Below, piece after piece: positions 8,236 through 16,444 of a stretch of DNA of 64,000 nucleotides. The DNA comes from Shinella yambaruensis (GTDB lineage Bacteria; Pseudomonadota; Alphaproteobacteria; Rhizobiales; Rhizobiaceae), in the NCBI RefSeq assembly GCF_022899355.1, contig NZ_JALJCK010000010.1, positions 1-64,000 on the forward strand, in the 5' to 3' direction. Made by a program: the position numbers and the translations under genes. Under the pieces are notes generated by a model. That model was not told where the DNA came from. It did not search any database and saw only the letters and a program-made list of their open reading frames with translations. Position 1 is the first letter of the stretch, and every line of letters begins with the position of its first letter.

Positions 8236-9163
8236 CGCCTTCTTCGCCAACTGGCGCCAGAACATCATCTATATCGGCTTCGTCGTCATTTTCCTCGTCT
8301 TCGCGGTGACGCTGGCCGACAAGGGGTTCCTCAACCCGAACAACCTGCTCAACATCGTGCGGCAGACGGCGATGATCGCCGTCATGGCGATTGCCATGAC
8401 CTTCGTGCTCTCGGCCGGCGAAATCGACCTTTCGGTCGGCGCGGTCGCAGGCCTTTCGACCGTCACCGTCGCTATGGCGATCGCCGCAGGCGGCCCGCTC
8501 GTCGGCGTCGGTGCCGGCATCGCCACGGGACTTGCGGTCGGCATGCTCAATGGCTGGCTCACCACCCGCATCGGTATCCCGTCCTTTCTCACCACGCTCG
8601 CCATGATGGGCATCGCCAAGGGTGTCGCCATGTGGATATCGGCGACCGCGGCCGTGCCGATCCTGTCGCCCGGCTATGCCTGGCTCTTCGGCGGTGGCAA
8701 TCTCGGACCGGTGCCGGTGCTGCTCGTCTGGATGGCGGTGCTCGGCGGCATCGGACACATCGTCTTGCGTCGTTCGGGCTTTGGCCGACGGGTGCTTGCG
8801 ACCGGCGGCGGCGAGACGGCGGCGCGCTATTCCGGCATCGATACCAAGGCCGTTAAGTTCAAGGTGCTGGTCATCTCGTCCTCGGCAGCAGCACTCGCCG
8901 GCATGCTTTATGCCGGGCGCCTGCAATCCGGCCGCTTCCAGCTCGGCGAGGGCGACGAGCTCTCGGTCATCGCCGCCGCGGTGCTTGGCGGTACCAGCCT
9001 GTTCGGCGGCAAAGGAACCGTCATCGGCACAATCGTCGGCGCATTGATGATTGGCCTCATCAACAACGGCCTCATCCTGATGGGCCTCGAATTCAGCCAG
9101 CAACTGATCGCCCGTGGCGGCATCATCATCCTCGCCGTCGCGCTCAGTCAGAAAAGGAATTGA
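8228..9163 (+). CDS. RbsC-type sugar ABC transporter permease
   Basis: A 311-residue inner-membrane permease with about 8-10 hydrophobic segments. The family signature LSAGEIDLSVGAVAGLS (E-I-D-L-S-V-G) is at about residues 59-75, and the C-terminus has GGTSLFGGKGTVIGTIVGA. ATG 8228 follows CAGGAGG and overlaps the end of the ATPase gene. It forms the homodimeric channel for the CUT2-type importer with the binding protein at 4266 and ATPase at 6661. It is the last intact gene of this operon; only a tiny frame follows. Confidence 0.92.
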   Translation: MANAFFANWRQNIIYIGFVVIFLVFAVTLADKGFLNPNNLLNIVRQTAMIAVMAIAMTFVLSAGEIDLSVGAVAGLSTVTVAMAIAAGGPLVGVGAGIATGLAVGMLNGWLTTRIGIPSFLTTLAMMGIAKGVAMWISATAAVPILSPGYAWLFGGGNLGPVPVLLVWMAVLGGIGHIVLRRSGFGRRVLATGGGETAARYSGIDTKAVKFKVLVISSSAAALAGMLYAGRLQSGRFQLGEGDELSVIAAAVLGGTSLFGGKGTVIGTIVGALMIGLINNGLILMGLEFSQQLIARGGIIILAVALSQKRN

Positions 9164-9166
9164 CGG

Positions 9167-9277
9167 ATGATTGCCACCGTCATCGGCGGCGTCACGGCCT
9201 GCTCGGAAACGCGGGAAGAGTTGTATCGCCTGCTTGCACCCAGATGGCACCAACACACTCCGAACTCCGTTGCCTAA
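9167..9277 (+). pseudogene. Short orphan frame, possible remnant of an operon gene
   Basis: A 36-codon frame beginning MIATVIGGVTACSETREEL starts 3 bp after the permease stop. It has the N-terminal look of an enzyme but ends at a TAA after codon 36. Coupling to the permease stop suggests a former downstream catabolic gene lost by deletion. No family could be assigned. The remaining sequence to 9380 holds nothing recognisable. Confidence 0.3.
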
Positions 9278-9380
9278 ATACGCCTTTCGCGTCGATGCGG
9301 TCGATCCTGTCGTCTTCATTCGACCGGCTCCCTATGTAAACCATCTCGCCCACGATGCAGCTTGGCATTAGGATGCCTTC

Positions 9381-11162
9381 ATGGCTGAGAAAACACCAAG
9401 CAGGCAAACTGCTCAATCGCCCGAGGGGCCATATGAGAACGAGCCCGGTTATGTTCGGGGAACGCTGCAGAAGCAGGATCTCAACCGATTTCTTGATTTC
9501 GTCGTGGCGCTCTATGACGAAAGCGAACGCATATTCGGGTTCCAGATCGCGCAGCGGGATATGCGGCTCGTCATAGAGCTCGTCCGCAACCACTTTTCCG
9601 GGATGCTGGTCACGAAGTCGTCTCTCGCAGCTTCTTCCGGCCTCTCCTACGGCACGGCGATGCGAGCAATCGACGCCATGCTGGAAGCCAAGCTGATCGT
9701 CACGCGGCCGCGAACCTCGACCGGCCTGTCCTACTCGCTTCATCCATCAGGCGACTTGATTTCGCGCTGGCACGCCTTCGCGCATCGTGGTGAGAAGCTG
9801 CTTCGCGATGTCACGTCGGAGGTGCATGGCGACCGGGCGGTCGGGCGGCGACCTGCGTCGGAGGTCACGCCTGGGATCATTCCGCCGCCGGCAGTGCTCA
9901 CGGATAAGCTGTCGCTCGGGCGTGCGCTCCGCATCCTCGTGCATGCGGATACGACCTTCATGGCCATGAGCGCGCTCAAGCGGCAGTTCGAGCTGATCCT
10001 CGGTGTGCCCATCGAAGCGCGCGCTCGCCCGATCGATCCGCTGCATGATGAGATCGTCGCGAACTCGAAGCGGTCGCAATCTCGCTACGACCTGATCGCC
10101 TGCGATCTGCCATGGTTCGGCGAGATGGGGCACCATGGCCGGCTGTTGCCGCTTGACGAGTTGATGGTAGAGAAGCCCGTCGATGTCGGGGACATCTATC
10201 CCGAGGCGCTTGCGAGTTCATGTCATGGCGGCCGGCAGCTCGGCATACCCATGCTGATGACGGGCGAGGTGTTGGCCTATCGAACGGATCTCCTTGAGGA
10301 GAAGTGGATCGCTCCGCCCCGGACCGCAGCGGATGTCATCGAGGCGGCGCGACAGTTGCATGCACCCGGGAAGGGCGTTTTTGGCGTCGTCTGGAACGGC
10401 GGGCGTGGTACCGCATTGGGCCACAGTTTCATCATGATGATGGGCGCTTTCGGCCGTCCTATCGTCGATCTCGAACGGGCCGGGTATGGCTTCGACGTAG
10501 CAGGCGCACATGGCCTTGCGCTCCGCCCAACCTTCCTCTCGGAAGAGGCGAGGCAGACCGTCGATTACATGCGCGAACTGATCGCGTTTTCGCCGCCGAA
10601 CATACTCGACATCACTTGGTTCGAGCGGACCAGCATATATGCCAACGGCAATGCGGCCATGGCTTATTCGCATTCGCTGCTGGCCCATCTCTACGAGACC
10701 GTGCCGCAATCGCCTGCCTATCGCAAGACGGGATATCTGCCGCATCCTGTCGGGCCACATGGCCGGCCAATCGTGCCGGTCGGAGGCTATGCGCTCTGCA
10801 TTCCGGCGAATATCGCCCAGGCCCGCATTCCATCTGTCTGGCAGGCGCTACGCGTACTCACGTCCTCAAATGCAGTGAAGCTCTATCTGATGAATGGAAG
10901 TCTCGCGAGTTCGCGTATCAGCGTCAGCAACGATCCCGAGATCCGCTCGATTTCTCCCTTTATCGGTGCAATCGATGATTTTGCCACACGCGGTTATCTT
11001 GGCATGTGGCCGCGTCCGCCAATCGTCGGCATCCCCGAGATCATCGCCATTGCCGGTGAGGAAATCCATGAACTCCTTGCCGGTCGCAAGGGGGTCGGGC
11101 AGGCGCTGACCGATGCCCAGAACCGCGCCGACGCCGTCATGCGCAAGCAGGGGCATTATTAA
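9381..11162 (+). CDS. Winged-helix regulator fused to a family-1 solute-binding-protein domain
   Basis: 593 residues, no signal peptide. Residues about 55-125 form a winged helix: VTKSSLAASSGLSYGTAMRA as helix-turn-helix, LEAKLIVTRPRTSTGLSYSL as last helix and wing. After a proline-rich linker (about 160-175), residues about 182-560 resemble a complete family-1 extracellular solute-binding protein, with a LGRALRILVHADTTF first strand, YDLIACDLPWFGEMG, GIPMLMTGEVLAYRTDLL, NGNAAMAYSHS and a YALCIPANIA strand. An exported binding protein would need a signal; this one should be cytoplasmic and use the binding domain as effector sensor. It lies upstream of and co-directional with the isomerase/ABC operon at 11440-17515, separated by a 277-bp gap with a perfect inverted repeat, and is its likely regulator. 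Confidence 0.82.
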   Translation: MAEKTPSRQTAQSPEGPYENEPGYVRGTLQKQDLNRFLDFVVALYDESERIFGFQIAQRDMRLVIELVRNHFSGMLVTKSSLAASSGLSYGTAMRAIDAMLEAKLIVTRPRTSTGLSYSLHPSGDLISRWHAFAHRGEKLLRDVTSEVHGDRAVGRRPASEVTPGIIPPPAVLTDKLSLGRALRILVHADTTFMAMSALKRQFELILGVPIEARARPIDPLHDEIVANSKRSQSRYDLIACDLPWFGEMGHHGRLLPLDELMVEKPVDVGDIYPEALASSCHGGRQLGIPMLMTGEVLAYRTDLLEEKWIAPPRTAADVIEAARQLHAPGKGVFGVVWNGGRGTALGHSFIMMMGAFGRPIVDLERAGYGFDVAGAHGLALRPTFLSEEARQTVDYMRELIAFSPPNILDITWFERTSIYANGNAAMAYSHSLLAHLYETVPQSPAYRKTGYLPHPVGPHGRPIVPVGGYALCIPANIAQARIPSVWQALRVLTSSNAVKLYLMNGSLASSRISVSNDPEIRSISPFIGAIDDFATRGYLGMWPRPPIVGIPEIIAIAGEEIHELLAGRKGVGQALTDAQNRADAVMRKQGHY

Positions 11163-11193
11163 AAGCATTGCATCAGTTCTCCTTGATGCCGGG

Positions 11194-11214
11194 TTTTATC
11201 CATCTTGGATAAAA
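11194..11214. promoter_or_regulatory. Perfect inverted repeat, candidate operator
   Basis: TTTTATCC, a 5-bp spacer and GGATAAAA: eight-base arms without mismatch, 32 bp after the fusion regulator's stop and about 225 bp before the isomerase gene. It is the only strong dyad I noticed in this gap, so it is the best candidate site for the fusion regulator or for an operon promoter. Position and symmetry are seen; function is inferred. Confidence 0.45.
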
Positions 11215-11439
11215 TATCGGCTAGTCCAAGTCTGCATCCTATCTTAGCCTCTTCGCATTCGAGCCGCGGAGATGCGGCCGCAGTGGAGGCTGCGGAAACT
11301 GGGAAGGACAAGCCCCTGACGGTCACGGCCGCAGGAGCACCACTAACAGCATGAACAGCAATTGCGCGATGTCGCGCGGGAGACCGGAGCCGGGCGGCAC
11401 CGGCTCATTGGATAATTGTGCCCGGGAGGAGCGATTTCG

Positions 11440-12282
11440 ATGGCGTTCAGATACGCATTCAACACATGGGCCTATTCCAGCTTTCCCGTCTGGGTGCCCT
11501 CCTATTCCATCGAGGAGACGATCCGCCGGATCGCCGATATCGGCTATGACGGCATCGAGATCGGCTGCGCGGCGCCGCATGCGTGGCCGGCGCATCTTTC
11601 CGCCGCCCATCGCCGCGATCTCAAGTCCCTGATGGCCGATCTCAACCTCAAGCCCGTCAGCCTGCTGCCTGCACCCGGCGGTGGCCCCGGCAACAACCCG
11701 GCTTCGCTTCTCGAGGCGGAACGCAGGGCGACGATAGCGCACTACAAGGAAGTCGTGGATCTCGCCCATGACCTCGGGGCCGATCGCGTGCTCTATATCG
11801 CCGGATGGCGGTCCTTCGGCACCGGCTACCAGCAGGCTTGGGACTGGAGCCTGGCAGCGCTCAAGGAAATCGCAGCCCATGCGCGGGAAAAGGGCGTTGG
11901 CATCAGCATTGAGCCGACGTCGGCCGACTCTAACCTTATCGATACGCCAGGACAGGCGTTGTTGCTACGTGAACAGGCCGGCTCGGATTCGGTGAAGGTG
12001 ATGTTCGACACCTACCACGCGCTCTATCGTAACGAGGTGAGTTCGGACTATGTGCGAGAAATGGCCGATCACCTCGATCATGTGCATTTCGCCGACACGG
12101 ATCGACTGCCGCCAGGCGAGGGCACAGTCGATTGGTTCGGTGTCCTGAAGGCCCTCAAGGAAATCGACTTCAACGGCTACGTCACGATGGAAGTCGGCTT
12201 CAGCGGCCGTGATTTCGACCCCGACCGGGTCGCGCGGAGCGCTTTGAACTATCTCAAATCACTAGAGAAAACCCTGGGTTGA
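11440..12282 (+). CDS. Sugar phosphate isomerase/epimerase-like TIM-barrel protein
   Basis: 280 residues with the xylose-isomerase-like TIM barrel fold: YAFNTWAYSSFPVWVPSYS at the N-terminus, GYDGIEIGCAAPHAW, ISIEPTSADSNLID (Glu metal ligand), VMFDTYHALYRNE (Asp and His ligands), HVHFADTDR and GYVTMEVGFSG. This spacing of Glu/Asp/His ligands matches metal-dependent 3-epimerases of the D-tagatose/psicose and inosose-isomerase type. ATG 11440 is preceded by GGGAGGAG, and the longer frame from 11416 lacks a site. It is the first gene of an operon with a family-1 sugar importer. Confidence 0.85.
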   Translation: MAFRYAFNTWAYSSFPVWVPSYSIEETIRRIADIGYDGIEIGCAAPHAWPAHLSAAHRRDLKSLMADLNLKPVSLLPAPGGGPGNNPASLLEAERRATIAHYKEVVDLAHDLGADRVLYIAGWRSFGTGYQQAWDWSLAALKEIAAHAREKGVGISIEPTSADSNLIDTPGQALLLREQAGSDSVKVMFDTYHALYRNEVSSDYVREMADHLDHVHFADTDRLPPGEGTVDWFGVLKALKEIDFNGYVTMEVGFSGRDFDPDRVARSALNYLKSLEKTLG

Positions 12283-12307
12283 TTGGCAGCGGGAGGAGGA
12301 GCCCCCT

Positions 12308-13615
12308 ATGAATCTGGAATTCAATTATCGCAACCTTGCGAAGGCCACCGCATCGGCGCTGATACTCGCCACGGCATCCGGCGCGATGGCGCAGGAAAAC
12401 GTGGTGGTACAGTGGGACCAGTTCTCCAATGCCGGTATCACGGCGGCCGGACCGGCTATGGATGAATTGATCAAGGTCTGCGAAGCATCGCTCAAGGATG
12501 TGAAAATCCTTCGCACCGTCGTTCCCTCGATTGGCATTCGAGAAAGCTATCGTCTGGCCGTGTCCGCCGACAAGACCCCGGACCTCGGCTATACTTGGCC
12601 GGCGGCATCGGTGTTGGCGGGGTATGCCCGCACCGGCAAGGTCGCCCCGCTCGACGACTATTACGAGAAGTACGGCTGGGAGAATGTCGACGCCTTCTAT
12701 CGCGGCCGCAATTCCTACCAGGGCAAGCTCTACGCCGTTCCGATGGAACAGGACCTGATGGGCGTCTACTACAACAAGGCGATGTTCGAGGAACTCGGTC
12801 TCGACGTGCCGAAGACCTATGCCGAATTCAAGGACGTGGTCGAGAAAATCAAGGCAGCGGGCCGCATTCCGATTGCCTTCGGCAACCGCGACCGCTGGCC
12901 GGCCACCAATACGATGAGCCTGATATTGGGCCTCACCGCAGGACGTGCCGGCGAAGAGAAGGTGTTCTTCGGCGACGAGCCCTGGACCAATCCGAAGTTC
13001 AAGCTTGCAGCCGAGACGTTTCGGCAATGGGGCAATGACGGCTACTTCCCGCGTGGCTTCAACGGCATTGGCTATGACGAGGCGAATGCGCTCTTCCTCG
13101 GCGGCCGTGCCGCGATGACGATCACCGGCACCTGGGTGCTGCAGGACATGGCGCGCGGGGCGAAGTTCGATCTCGGCGTGTTCATGCTGCCTCCGATCTC
13201 CGAGGATGCGCCAGCCGGCACGATGTGGGGCGAAGGCTCGCAATGGCAGATTGCGGCAAGTGCTGCACAGAACGTCAAGGACGCGGCGGCGAGCTATGTT
13301 AATTGCCTGACCTCCAAGGAAAATCGGAAGGTCTGGGTCGAGAAGGGCTATCTGGTGCCGATCGGCACGACGCCCGACGAACTCAATGCCTGGAACACGC
13401 TGCCGGTGGTCAAGGACTTCTATGCGGAAGGCTTGAAGACACCGGACACCAATTTCTACGATTTGCACACGACAGTGCCGGAGAGCGTGACGCAGGTGCT
13501 CTATCCCGAACTCCAAAAGCTGATCGGTGGGGAAGCGACGCCGGACGAGTTTCTCGCGGCGATGCAGGCCTCCTGGCAGGCGGCCATCGACAATGGCGAA
13601 CGCTGGGTTCCCTGA
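12308..13615 (+). CDS. Family-1 (CUT1) sugar ABC transporter substrate-binding protein
   Basis: 435 residues with an N-terminal Sec signal (LAKATASALILATASGAMAQ, cut after MAQ). The body has the MalE/UgpB pattern: TPDLGYTWPAASVLAGYARTG, GKLYAVPMEQDLMGVYYNK, EELGLDVPKTYAEF, NALFLGGRAAMTITGTWVL and GYLVPIG. It collects an unidentified sugar or polyol in the periplasm for the permeases at 13679-15354 and the ATPase at 16445. GGGAGGAGG precedes the ATG. A strong hairpin follows the stop. Confidence 0.92.
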   Translation: MNLEFNYRNLAKATASALILATASGAMAQENVVVQWDQFSNAGITAAGPAMDELIKVCEASLKDVKILRTVVPSIGIRESYRLAVSADKTPDLGYTWPAASVLAGYARTGKVAPLDDYYEKYGWENVDAFYRGRNSYQGKLYAVPMEQDLMGVYYNKAMFEELGLDVPKTYAEFKDVVEKIKAAGRIPIAFGNRDRWPATNTMSLILGLTAGRAGEEKVFFGDEPWTNPKFKLAAETFRQWGNDGYFPRGFNGIGYDEANALFLGGRAAMTITGTWVLQDMARGAKFDLGVFMLPPISEDAPAGTMWGEGSQWQIAASAAQNVKDAAASYVNCLTSKENRKVWVEKGYLVPIGTTPDELNAWNTLPVVKDFYAEGLKTPDTNFYDLHTTVPESVTQVLYPELQKLIGGEATPDEFLAAMQASWQAAIDNGERWVP

Positions 13616-13635
13616 CCAAGCCCCGGGATCAACCC

Positions 13636-13659
13636 GGATGGCGGCTCGGGCCGCCATCC
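13636..13659 (+). terminator. Intra-operon hairpin after the binding-protein gene
   Basis: GGATGGCGGC, TCGG loop, GCCGCCATCC: a perfect 10-bp GC-rich stem 20 bp after the binding-protein stop, without a T run. It probably protects or partly terminates the transcript so the binding protein is made in excess over the permeases. Confidence 0.6.
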
Positions 13660-13678
13660 CCAAGCTCTGGACAAGATC

Positions 13679-14539
13679 ATGTATACGAGCCGCCAAGCCT
13701 GGATGTTCGTGCTGCCTGCATTGCTGCTCTATGCCGCCTTCGTCGCGGTACCGATCCTGCAGGTCGCCGCCTATAGCCTTTTTTCGTGGGACAACGGGTC
13801 GATCAAGGCTTTCAGCGGCCTTGCCAATTACGCCCGTCTGGGCACCGACGGCGTCTTTTGGACGGCCTTGGGCCACAATGCGATCTGGGCGATACTCACG
13901 CTCTGCTTTCCGCTGTTGATCGGACTCATCCTGGCGTCGATCCTGGCCGAGCGCTCTCCACGGGTCGTGAAGGTCATGAGCGCCATATATTTCCTGCCGC
14001 GCACCATTCCGCTGGTCGTTGCAGGTATCATCTGGGGTTGGATCTACAATCCCATCTTCGGATTGCTGAATTACGTGCTCGACCTCGTCGGGCTCGGCTC
14101 ATGGGGTGGTGCCTGGCTTGCCGAATCCGGTACGGCACTGATCTCGCTCAACGTCGCAGGCGCATGGACCTTCTACGGTTTTTGCGTCCTGATCTATCTT
14201 TCGGCGATCCAGTCGATCGATCCCTCGCTCTACGAGGCCGCGTCGCTTGATGGCGCAAGCTGGGGCCAGCGGTTCCGCTTTGTCACTGTACCGTTGCTGA
14301 AGAGCACCACGCTGTTCCTCGGTCTCTACTCCGCGATCGAAGCCATGCGCTTCTTCGACCTCGTCTGGGTCACGACCCAGGGCGGCCCGGGCTACGACAC
14401 TGAAGTGCTGACCACGCACATCTACAAGACCTTCTTCCTCGTCGGTGACTTCGGCTACGCCGCGGCCCTTTCGGTCGTGCTGCTCGTCATCGTGCTTACG
14501 GTCGGCGGCTTGAGCTACCGGATTTTGAGGCAGTCATGA
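13679..14539 (+). CDS. MalF/UgpA-type sugar ABC transporter permease
   Basis: 286 residues with about six membrane segments. The first is MFVLPALLLYAAFVAVPILQVAAYSLF in outline. The conserved EAA coupling loop appears as YEAASLDGASWGQRFRFVTVPLL (about residues 180-205). The C-terminus has GGPGYDTEVLTTHIYK, common in CUT1 MalF-type subunits. The ATG at 13679 has only a weak ribosome site. Its end overlaps the partner permease gene by 4 bases. Confidence 0.9.
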   Translation: MYTSRQAWMFVLPALLLYAAFVAVPILQVAAYSLFSWDNGSIKAFSGLANYARLGTDGVFWTALGHNAIWAILTLCFPLLIGLILASILAERSPRVVKVMSAIYFLPRTIPLVVAGIIWGWIYNPIFGLLNYVLDLVGLGSWGGAWLAESGTALISLNVAGAWTFYGFCVLIYLSAIQSIDPSLYEAASLDGASWGQRFRFVTVPLLKSTTLFLGLYSAIEAMRFFDLVWVTTQGGPGYDTEVLTTHIYKTFFLVGDFGYAAALSVVLLVIVLTVGGLSYRILRQS

Positions 14540-15354
14540 CCCGCCCGTCCCGCATTCTCCAACACGTCTTCCTGCTGATCTTCGCGCTCTATGCCCTGAT
14601 GCCGGTCTATCTCGTGCTCCTGGCATCGGTGCGGAGTGAGGCGGACCTCTTCTCCGGCCCTCTCACGCTGCCGTGGCCGATTGACTTCTCCAATTTCCAG
14701 CGCGTCTGGTTCGAGAGCGGCTTCTCGCAATTCGTCGTCAACAGCCTGGTGATCAGCGTCGGCTCCACCGCTCTGGTCATGCTGACGGCGCCGCTCGCTG
14801 GCTTTGCTTTTGCCAAGCTCAAGTTCAAAGGCAAGGAAGCGGTCTTTGCCCTGTTCCTCGCGGGTTTGGTCGTCCCGGCTCCATCGGTGATCGTCGCGCT
14901 CTATGGCGACCTCCAGATGCTCGGCCTGCTCAATACTCGTATCGGCGTCATCCTGCCTCAGGCCGCGCTCCTGCTGCCGTTCTCCATCTTCATGATGCGC
15001 ACGGTGATGGAGGACGTTCCGGACGAATTGCTCGAGGCAGCGACGATCGATGGCGCGACGCTCTTCGAGACCTTCATCAAGGTCGTCGTCCCGGTGGTCA
15101 AACCCGGTCTCCTATCACTGGCGCTGATCGCCTTCCTGTTTTCCTGGCAGGAATATCTACTGCCGCTCGTTGTCATCCAGGACGAAACGCTCAAGCCGCT
15201 GACCGTGGGCGCAGCCACACTTCAGGGACGCTACGGTGTCGACTATGGCGGCATTGCTGCGGCCGGCATCATCGCCTTTGCGCCGATCGTCGTGCTGTTC
15301 CTTGTTCTGCAACGCTCATTCACGCGCGGCCTCACGGCCGGGGCAGTCAAATAA
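14536..15354 (+). CDS. MalG/UgpE-type sugar ABC transporter permease
   Basis: 272 residues and six predicted membrane segments. The periplasmic entry motif is F(V)VNSLVISVGST. The EAA loop is LLEAATIDGATLFETFIKVVVPVVKPGL (about 165-192 in outline), and the family ending RSFTRGLTAGAVK is present. The ATG overlaps the upstream TGA (ATGA at 14536). It forms the heterodimeric channel with the 13679 product. Confidence 0.92.
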   Translation: MTRPSRILQHVFLLIFALYALMPVYLVLLASVRSEADLFSGPLTLPWPIDFSNFQRVWFESGFSQFVVNSLVISVGSTALVMLTAPLAGFAFAKLKFKGKEAVFALFLAGLVVPAPSVIVALYGDLQMLGLLNTRIGVILPQAALLLPFSIFMMRTVMEDVPDELLEAATIDGATLFETFIKVVVPVVKPGLLSLALIAFLFSWQEYLLPLVVIQDETLKPLTVGAATLQGRYGVDYGGIAAAGIIAFAPIVVLFLVLQRSFTRGLTAGAVK

Positions 15355-15377
15355 CCATCGAAATCCGGAGTCATCCC

Positions 15378-16400
15378 ATGAAAGCTGTCTTTCTTCCCGG
15401 CAACAAGCGAGTGGAGATCCGCGCTGTCGAAGTGCCGAAACCGCGTCAGGACGAAGTGCTGGTTCAGGTCAAGGCGTCCTGCATCTGCCGCAGCGATCTC
15501 AGCCTTTATTATGGCAATGCCGTTGTCGGTGGTGACGCGGCAGGCCGTTGTATCACCGGCCACGAACCGGCGGGCGTCATCGTCGAGGTTGGCTCTGCGG
15601 TCCGCCAGTTCAAGAAGGATGACCGTGTCGCGATCCATCTCGCGGTCGGTTGCGGTGTCTGCTCCTATTGCCGCGCAGGCCACTTTCACCTCTGCCGCGA
15701 ATGGACCTGCCTCGGCTTCACCGCCGATGGCGGCAATGCCGAGTATATCGCCGTTCCCGAACGCAACCTGCTGAAACTCCCCGACGACATGTCCTATGTC
15801 GCCGGTGCGATTTCCACCGATGCGTTCGGTACGCTGTGCAGCGCCGCTCGCAAGCTCGGCATCAACGGTCTGAGCACCGTCGGCATATGGGGGCTCGGGC
15901 CAATGGGGTCGGCCGGCGTGCTCGCCGCCAAGGCGCTAGGTGGAAAGGTCATCGCGCTTGATCCGATTGCCGAGCGTCGCGAATTTGCGCTCGGCCTCGG
16001 CGCCGATCTCGCAATTGATCCGACATCAGCCACTGCATGCGAAGAAATCATGGACTTCTCGGGCGGCAAGGGCATCTCGGCAGGACTCGATTGCTCCGGC
16101 AACAGCGCCGCTCAGAACATGGCGCTCGATGTCGCGGCACCTTTCGCCAAAGTGGCCTTCGTCGGTGAGAGCCGCGAGACGACGATCAAGCCGAGCGACC
16201 AGTTGATCCGCAAGCAGGTCACCCTCATGGGCTCCTGGTATTTCGGTGTTGCGGAATATGAGGACATTCTGCGCATCGTAGAGACCGGCAAGATCGATCT
16301 CGAGAGACTCGCGACCCATACGTTCTCGCTCGACGAGGCGGAAACCGCGTTCCGGCTTTTTGACGAGCGCAAGACCGAAAAGGCCGTCTTCGTCATGTGA
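15378..16400 (+). CDS. Zinc-dependent medium-chain alcohol/polyol dehydrogenase
   Basis: 340 residues. Catalytic zinc ligands are Cys37 (ICRSD) and the His62-Glu63 pair (GHEPAG). The structural-zinc lobe has Cys92, Cys95, Cys98 and Cys106 (GCGVCSYCRAGHFHLC). The cofactor domain starts at IWGLGPMGSAGV (G-x-G-x-x-G), consistent with NAD(P). Relatives oxidise sorbitol, xylitol, threonine or similar secondary alcohols. Between the permease and ATPase genes of one operon, it probably oxidises the imported polyol or sugar, with the TIM-barrel protein at 11440 as the isomerising partner. Confidence 0.9.
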   Translation: MKAVFLPGNKRVEIRAVEVPKPRQDEVLVQVKASCICRSDLSLYYGNAVVGGDAAGRCITGHEPAGVIVEVGSAVRQFKKDDRVAIHLAVGCGVCSYCRAGHFHLCREWTCLGFTADGGNAEYIAVPERNLLKLPDDMSYVAGAISTDAFGTLCSAARKLGINGLSTVGIWGLGPMGSAGVLAAKALGGKVIALDPIAERREFALGLGADLAIDPTSATACEEIMDFSGGKGISAGLDCSGNSAAQNMALDVAAPFAKVAFVGESRETTIKPSDQLIRKQVTLMGSWYFGVAEYEDILRIVETGKIDLERLATHTFSLDEAETAFRLFDERKTEKAVFVM

Positions 16401-16444
16401 CGCGGATCAGATCGGTCCTGTAAGTGGAAATTAGGAGGAAAGAC

